Shown here one piece after another: positions 58,701-64,000 of a DNA stretch of 64,000 nucleotides. The DNA is from Deltaproteobacteria bacterium. Its GTDB lineage: Bacteria > Myxococcota_A > UBA796 > UBA2385. The DNA is taken from positions 1 to 64,000 of the forward strand of contig JAGYJW010000017.1 of the NCBI GenBank assembly GCA_018401435.1. The letters are read 5' to 3'. Every line of letters begins with the position of its first letter. Within the stretch, counting starts at the first letter, position 1. Below the pieces are notes generated by a model that saw only the letters and a program-made list of their open reading frames with translations, was not told the origin of the DNA and ran no database searches. Made by a program: the position numbers and the translations under genes.

Positions 58701-58821
58701 CGATGCGGGGATTGAGCGCCGCGGTCGCGCCCTACCGGGATCTCGACCCGCAAGGCCGGGCGCGGGCGGCGCTGGGACCGGCAGAATAGGGGAGGGCGGG
58801 CATGCACCTGCGGAGGAAACC

Positions 58822-60017
58822 GTGCACCTCGACGACGCCCTGCTCGAAGAGACCAACGGCAGCCGCATCCTCAAGGATCTGGCAGAGCGCGAGCTGGCCG
58901 CCACGGGCCGGTCCGACGAGGATCCGACCGTGCTCGCCCCCCTCGCCCCGCTCGAGGCCTGGACCGGAGCTGCACCTTCAGCCGATCTGCGTCGTTTCTG
59001 CCTGTCTTTCGATGGACGTACCCTGGCCGATGGGCGCTTCGCCATCGCGCTGCCCGACCCGGCCGAAAACGGCTGGGAGGCCCTGATCGCGGGCGCAGGG
59101 GCAGGGCAGGCCGCCTTGAACCTGCTGCTGCACCGGGCCGTTCCCATCGGCAGCCTGCGCCGGCCGGAGGGTCCCGTCGCCTTAGGCCTGCTGCTGGAAG
59201 ACCTCTGGGGTTTCAGGGCCGGGCGGGTGCTGGCCACCGGTGGGCCCCTGGGAGCAGATCTCGCGCGGGTGGACAAGCGCCTGGGCACCTTCCTCTACCA
59301 CCTGGGCCAGGACCAGGGGCAGGCGCACAGCCGCTCGGCCACCGAGGACTGGCCGCGCTGGTCCACCCGGTGCTCGTGGATCAGCGCCGCGCTCGGGGGA
59401 GCCGGTCTTCCCGAGGACCTCGGCAGCGAGAGCTTCTTGACCCTCAACCCAGCCCTCGATGCAGCCGAGCTGGCGCGGACCCTGCAGGCTGGGCCCGCCG
59501 ACCGCATCCAGCTGCTCTGGCGGGGCTGGCTCCTGGGCGAAGATGCTGTCCTGGAGCCTGCTCTAAGGGCCTGTTCCGGGGGTGCCACGCGCCTGGAGCA
59601 GGACGCTGCCGCCCTGGTGCGGCAGCTCCTGGACGGCCGCGACGCCGTGGGCCCCTGGACCGGGATCGCCGCCCAACGGGCCGCGACGGCGCCGCGCTGG
59701 CAGGCTGCGCTGGCTGCCCACCCCAACCACCCGGGCAGCGGGCGCCTGGCGGTCCCGGCGCCAGCCCCCTCCCCCGCACCCGAGGCGCCCGTGCCCCCAG
59801 ACCCCAGCCCCGCCCGGCCCTCCGAAGCCGCCGGGGCCCTGCTTCCCAAGCCCTTTCTACCGGCGGGCAGCCCGATCCCCGGCCCCCCACCGAAGGCTGG
59901 CCCACCCAGACCAGCCGCTTCAAGCCCGTGGTGCACCCCTGGGCGCGGACCGCGGTGGTCCTGGGCCTGGTTGCCCTGCCGGTGCTCTTCTTCGGCACCT
60001 TGTGCAGCGGCTGTTGA
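58822..60017 (+). CDS. Uncharacterised protein with Pro-rich linker and C-terminal TM tail; frame broken at C-run 59883-59888
   Basis: MHLDDALLEETNGSRILKDLAEREL...PAGSPIPGPP | TEGWPTQTSRFKPVVHPWARTAVVLGLVALPVLFFGTLCSGC*. One extra C restores continuity. Confidence 0.72.
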
Positions 60018-60137
60018 GGCTCTGCGAGGCGGCTCTCCCCATGGGCCATCCGCTTCCGGGCCGAAGACGCCGGCTTCCGCCTCTGGACTTCGTCTTGCCC
60101 GCGCGCGGGCCGGATCGGCGGTGTTAGAGTCGCCGCC

Positions 60138-60587
60138 ATGAACACGCTCCTGCTCACCTTTCTCATCGCCTGCTCCAGCAGCCGGTCCAGCTCCGTCCGC
60201 GACAGTCCGTCCGCCTCGGCGCCCAGCGCTCCGCCGGTGGCCGCGGCCACGGCCGACGAAGCCGCGCTGTCCGACGAGCCCAGGGTGGGCACGCGCTTTC
60301 GCCTGCACCTGGACCCCGACCTCACAAGCTGGGACGCCGAGGCCAATACAGCCACCTTCTCCCCCGGCTCCCAGGTGATGTCCGCCCACTACACCCGCTA
60401 TGTCCTCGACCTCGCCAGCCTCGAACACATCCTGGGGACGCGCCCGACCGGGCCCGTGGACCTGGTGGTCCACATCACGGCAAGGAACGAGACCGTCACG
60501 GTGATGGACGATGCCCACCTGCCCCAACCCGATGGCGGCTTCGTCTACACGGACTGGACCGCGACCGTCGTAGGGGTGGCCCGGTAG
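60138..60587 (+). CDS. Uncharacterised lipoprotein
   Basis: MNTLLLTFLIACSSSRSSS lipobox, then a small globular domain. Confidence 0.75.
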   Translation: MNTLLLTFLIACSSSRSSSVRDSPSASAPSAPPVAAATADEAALSDEPRVGTRFRLHLDPDLTSWDAEANTATFSPGSQVMSAHYTRYVLDLASLEHILGTRPTGPVDLVVHITARNETVTVMDDAHLPQPDGGFVYTDWTATVVGVAR

Positions 60588-60631
60588 GCTGGCCTGGACC
60601 CCGTCCGGTCCAACCGCCCGCCCCGCCGCGG

Positions 60632-61963
60632 TCAGCGCGTCGGCGCGGGGCTCTTGAAGCGCAGCTCGACGTCCGGGCGGTCCACACCCGAGAGGCCCAG
60701 GGGGGCCTCACCGGCGACGGCGGGCCAGGCCACCGCCTCATCGGGATCCAGCTCCTGGTCTTCATCCGTGTCGATGAAGGCCAGCACGTGGAAGGGGGCG
60801 GCGGTGGGCAGGTCCAGGGAGTAGCTGCCGGCGGCCTCGGCCGTGGGGGCGAGGATCTGGCCCACCAGCACGCCCGCGCCATCCACCCGCACCGGGTCCA
60901 GGTATTCGGGGTGCAAGGGCAGGGCCAGCAGGTAGATGGGGGCGTTCAGCAGGGCGCTGTCGATCTCATCGGCCACCAGGGGGCCCGAGAGCCGGGCGAG
61001 GGGGCGGGGCGCCAGGGTCGGGCGGGCCGAACCATCCAGGCGCAGGACCAGATCGCCGATGTCCTCCCCCAGCACATTCAGCTCGTCTCGCGGGCTGCCC
61101 TCTGCATCCAGCAGCGGGCCCCAGGGGTCCAGGGGGCTGCCAAAGCCGTCCCCGTCGGCCGCCGCCCACAGGCCGGTGAGGCCCTGGTCGGCGCAGACTT
61201 CGAGGCGAAAGTCCAAGGCGTCGCCGGGGCGGGCGCCGCTGGCATCCACCCGGGTGCTGAAGGCGGCCGGGCCCCCGGCCAGGTCCAGGGCGGCCACCAG
61301 GATCTGCTCGCCGTCGGCCAGATCCAGGTCAAGCTGCACCTGGCCCGACAGGTCGAGGGTCAGGTCGCAGGCTTCCGGCGGGGGCGGGGGTGCAGGCAGG
61401 GGCTGGATGTGCAGCGCGCCGTCGAGATCGCGCTCGCCAAATATGTAGAGACGCGCGTCAGCACCAAAGACATCGCCGCGACCCAATACACCGTCCTCCA
61501 GCACCTCGGCCGCAGAGAGGATGCGGTAGGGCTGGCCGTCCACCAGGTCCGTCACGTCAAGAATGAAGTCCTGTGGCTCATCTCCGACGAGATCAACCAG
61601 GGTCTGGCTGAGGTAGACCGGCGGATCGGCGGGCAGGCCGGCCTCGTCCACGGCCACCGCAGCCACCCACACGCGGGCGGCGGTCTCGGCGCTGGTCTCG
61701 TCCTTCAAGCGCCCGTCGTGGTCGCCGCTGCGCTGCTGCAGCTGGACGGCGCCCGTCAGGGTCACCCGGGGCTCGGTGCCGTCACCGCCATCGCCGCCGT
61801 CGCCGCCGTCATCGGTCCCATCGCCGCCATCGGTGCCGTCGCTTCCGTCGTCGCCGTCGCCGGAATCGGGCTGGCCGCCATCGGCGCCGTCCGCGTTGGT
61901 GCCGCCCTCGCCGCTGGGTGCGCAGGCCGACAAGGAGATCAGGAGCAGGAGGCGAGGGCGCAT
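60632..61963 (-). CDS. Lipoprotein with long Asp/Gly-rich tether
   Basis: MRPRLLLLISLSACAPSGEGGTNADGADGGQPDSGDGDDGSDGTDGGDGTDDGGDGGDGGDGTEP then beta-rich domains. Confidence 0.83.
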   Translation of the reverse strand: MRPRLLLLISLSACAPSGEGGTNADGADGGQPDSGDGDDGSDGTDGGDGTDDGGDGGDGGDGTEPRVTLTGAVQLQQRSGDHDGRLKDETSAETAARVWVAAVAVDEAGLPADPPVYLSQTLVDLVGDEPQDFILDVTDLVDGQPYRILSAAEVLEDGVLGRGDVFGADARLYIFGERDLDGALHIQPLPAPPPPPEACDLTLDLSGQVQLDLDLADGEQILVAALDLAGGPAAFSTRVDASGARPGDALDFRLEVCADQGLTGLWAAADGDGFGSPLDPWGPLLDAEGSPRDELNVLGEDIGDLVLRLDGSARPTLAPRPLARLSGPLVADEIDSALLNAPIYLLALPLHPEYLDPVRVDGAGVLVGQILAPTAEAAGSYSLDLPTAAPFHVLAFIDTDEDQELDPDEAVAWPAVAGEAPLGLSGVDRPDVELRFKSPAPTR

Positions 61964-62052
61964 GGGGACTCCACCGTGGGCGCCCATGGTAGCCGGCCCG
62001 CCCGCTTCTTGTCAGGGCACCCCGGCCCGCCCCGGACGCGATAGCGGCCCCC

Positions 62053-63393
62053 ATGCCTTCTTCTTCGCGCCGCTGCTGCTGCACCCTCGCCCTGGCGCTG
62101 CTCTTGGGCTGCACCGTGGAGGCGCCGCCCCCGACGCCGGCGGCGGCGTGGAGCCCCCGGGCCGACCCGGTGCAGGACCCCGTGGCCGCTGCGGCCGAGA
62201 TCGACGCGCTGGCCGACCCCATCGCACGGGTGGCCGCGGTCAACGCGCTGGCGGACGCCGATGTGCCCATCACCTGGACCTTCTGCGCCGCCCTACAAGA
62301 CGCCTCGGCCCGCCAACGCTGCGAGCGTTTCGTCACCCGGCCACACCTCACCGAAGAGGCCATGTCCCAGCCCGAGCGGGATCGCGATCGCGCTGCCCCC
62401 GGCCCGCCGGCCGGGCTGCTGGCCCCCCGCCCTGGCGTCGCCTCCAGCCTCAGCGTAGCGGCCCCGGCAGACGACAGATGCGCAGCAGGGGACGACGCCT
62501 GCCACCGCAAAGAGGCCGCACTGGTGGCCCGCTTGGGACAGGCAGAGGCGGCGGCGGGCCTGTGCGCCGCCATCGCAGACCCCCGCTGGTCCCAGGAGTG
62601 CCGCTTCGAAGCCGCCGAGGCCGCCGCAAAGCAGCGCGGGGCCGATGGCCAGCAGGATATGGCCGAGCTCTGTCTGGGCACGGGCGGGTACCAGGCCCGC
62701 TGCTTTCACCACGGCGCCCGCTTGCTGGCGACGGCGGCGCCCGATGCGGCGGCGCCCCCCGAGGCCTGGGATCCGCTGCGGGAATCCGCCGCCTCCATGG
62801 CCGTCTTCTGGACCGAACGCGACCCGGCCTTTGGCCGGTGGCAGCAAGACCGGCTGTGGTCCTATGCCTTGTGGCAAGCCATGGCCCACACACCGACGCC
62901 AGGGGCGGGATCGCTGACCGGCCTGCCCCCCGAAGCCACCCCCCACATCCGCCAGGCCCTGGCCCTGCGCATGATGCCAGAGGCCCCCCGCAGCGCAGGA
63001 CTCGACGCGCGGCTGCAGGCCCTGAATGAAGCGCTGGACTTCATTCCGCCGGTATTCGTCGCGCGGGGAAGACCCGAGAGAATGCACCCCGGCGCGCCCT
63101 TGTGGCCCACCGATGTCAACGCCGAAGACGAGGCGATGCCGGCCGCCTTCTGCCTGGGCAGCAGCCGCCGCACCGTCTCTCCCGATCGCGACGTGGATGG
63201 GCGAATCGTGCTGTTGGAGGCGGCCGCCCGACAGACACCGCCGCTCACGGCGCTGCTGCAGGAGGGCAGCCAGGAGGCCGACCCCCAGGTGCAATGGACG
63301 GCCCGACGGCTGCTGCGCGGGAGCCCGCCGCCCCCGACCGATGCAGCGGATTCACCACCCCCCCATCCCCCAAGTGACCGGCGCGGCGGTTAG
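62053..63393 (+). CDS. Uncharacterised lipoprotein, Ala-rich helical repeats
   Basis: MPSSSRRCCCTLALALLLGCTVEA lipobox; Ala-rich helical composition. Confidence 0.72.
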   Translation: MPSSSRRCCCTLALALLLGCTVEAPPPTPAAAWSPRADPVQDPVAAAAEIDALADPIARVAAVNALADADVPITWTFCAALQDASARQRCERFVTRPHLTEEAMSQPERDRDRAAPGPPAGLLAPRPGVASSLSVAAPADDRCAAGDDACHRKEAALVARLGQAEAAAGLCAAIADPRWSQECRFEAAEAAAKQRGADGQQDMAELCLGTGGYQARCFHHGARLLATAAPDAAAPPEAWDPLRESAASMAVFWTERDPAFGRWQQDRLWSYALWQAMAHTPTPGAGSLTGLPPEATPHIRQALALRMMPEAPRSAGLDARLQALNEALDFIPPVFVARGRPERMHPGAPLWPTDVNAEDEAMPAAFCLGSSRRTVSPDRDVDGRIVLLEAAARQTPPLTALLQEGSQEADPQVQWTARRLLRGSPPPPTDAADSPPPHPPSDRRGG

Positions 63394-63403
63394 CCGGCCA
63401 ACC

Positions 63404-64000
63404 ATGAGCGCGATTCGACAATTCATCGCTGGGATGCTCGCAATTGCCGTCCTGGTGATCCTGCTCCTCGGCTTCTTCCGGTGGCGCCTGGCTGGCCGCA
63501 TGTTGGCGCCCGGTGACCTGCCCGAGCTGGTCGCCCCCGAACACCGCACGCCCCGGACGCGCTCGCGGGCGCCGCCTTGCTGCAAGCCGCAGCCGACGCG
63601 GCCAGGATTCCGGTGGGGGCCGGGGCGTCCCAGGTGGGCATGCCCCGGCCGACGTGCGGCGGCGGGTGGCCGCAGGTCAGCCCGGGGCCGATGTCCTCCA
63701 GCAGCTGGACCAGGCCTGGGCTGCCCCCGGGCTCAGCCTGCCCCGGGTTCCACCGGACGCCGCCGCCCCCTTGCCCGTCGCGGGCCTGTTGCGCCTGGGT
63801 GAGCTGGGCCTGATGCGGGCCTGGGATCGGGCGGCGCGTCACCCTGCCGATGGTGTGGACGCCTTCCTGGCACTGATTCTCGGCTGGGACCGCGTCGCCG
63901 CCGCCGACGTGCCTTTCGCCCTCGCAGACCTCGCCATCGGCCAATCCGACGAGGCCCTGGCCGAGCTGGAGGAGCTGCTGGAGCGCGCCGGACCCGTGCA
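63404..64000 (+). CDS. Uncharacterised membrane-anchored protein, partial, with apparent frame breaks near 63553 and 63615-63645
   Basis: MSAIRQFIAGMLAIAVLVILLLGFFRWRLAGRMLAPGDLPELVAPEHRTP | PDALAGAALLQAAADAARIPVGAG | ADVRRRVAAGQPGADVLQQLDQAWAAPGLSLPRVPPDAAAPLPVAGLLRLGELGLMRAWDRAARHPADGVDAFLALILGWDRVAA... running off the window. Confidence 0.6.

Overview
This is a dense, GC-rich bacterial chromosomal window. It looks like Myxococcota or another former deltaproteobacterial lineage, judging from MYXO-CTERM-like tails, MopE-type metal-binding repeats and many Asp/Gly-rich lipoproteins. I read about 55 genes and saw no tRNA, rRNA or CRISPR. Housekeeping genes: mfd (partial), phoB-phoR-ArsC/Spx-like-hslO-phoU, recN, rlmN, a SUV3-type helicase, Nudix, MOSC, bfd-bfr behind a Fur-box-like palindrome, prfC, LMW-PTP, a UvrD-type helicase, ettA and a YbgC-type thioesterase. 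Most interesting points: (1) a tight three-gene minus-strand operon (50815->46745) encoding a two-TM protein, a zincin with HEVGHAVD...EWFAE motifs reminiscent of anthrax lethal factor, and a CpXC protein; (2) a decayed sulfide:quinone oxidoreductase-persulfide dioxygenase locus, with SQR interrupted by a 169-bp element that has perfect 9-bp terminal inverted repeats and several stem-loops, next to a degenerate NtrC-type regulator; (3) a protein with RelA/SpoT-like motifs in an apparently uncharacterised family; (4) a membrane phosphatase-superfamily protein with GPI-ethanolamine-phosphate-transferase-like layout; (5) a stand-alone PKS-type acyltransferase; (6) a lipoprotein with two tandem CBM2-like domains; (7) many single-base frameshifts, several at homopolymers, suggesting assembly indels or phase variation. 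All functional calls come from reading motifs by eye; no database search was run.
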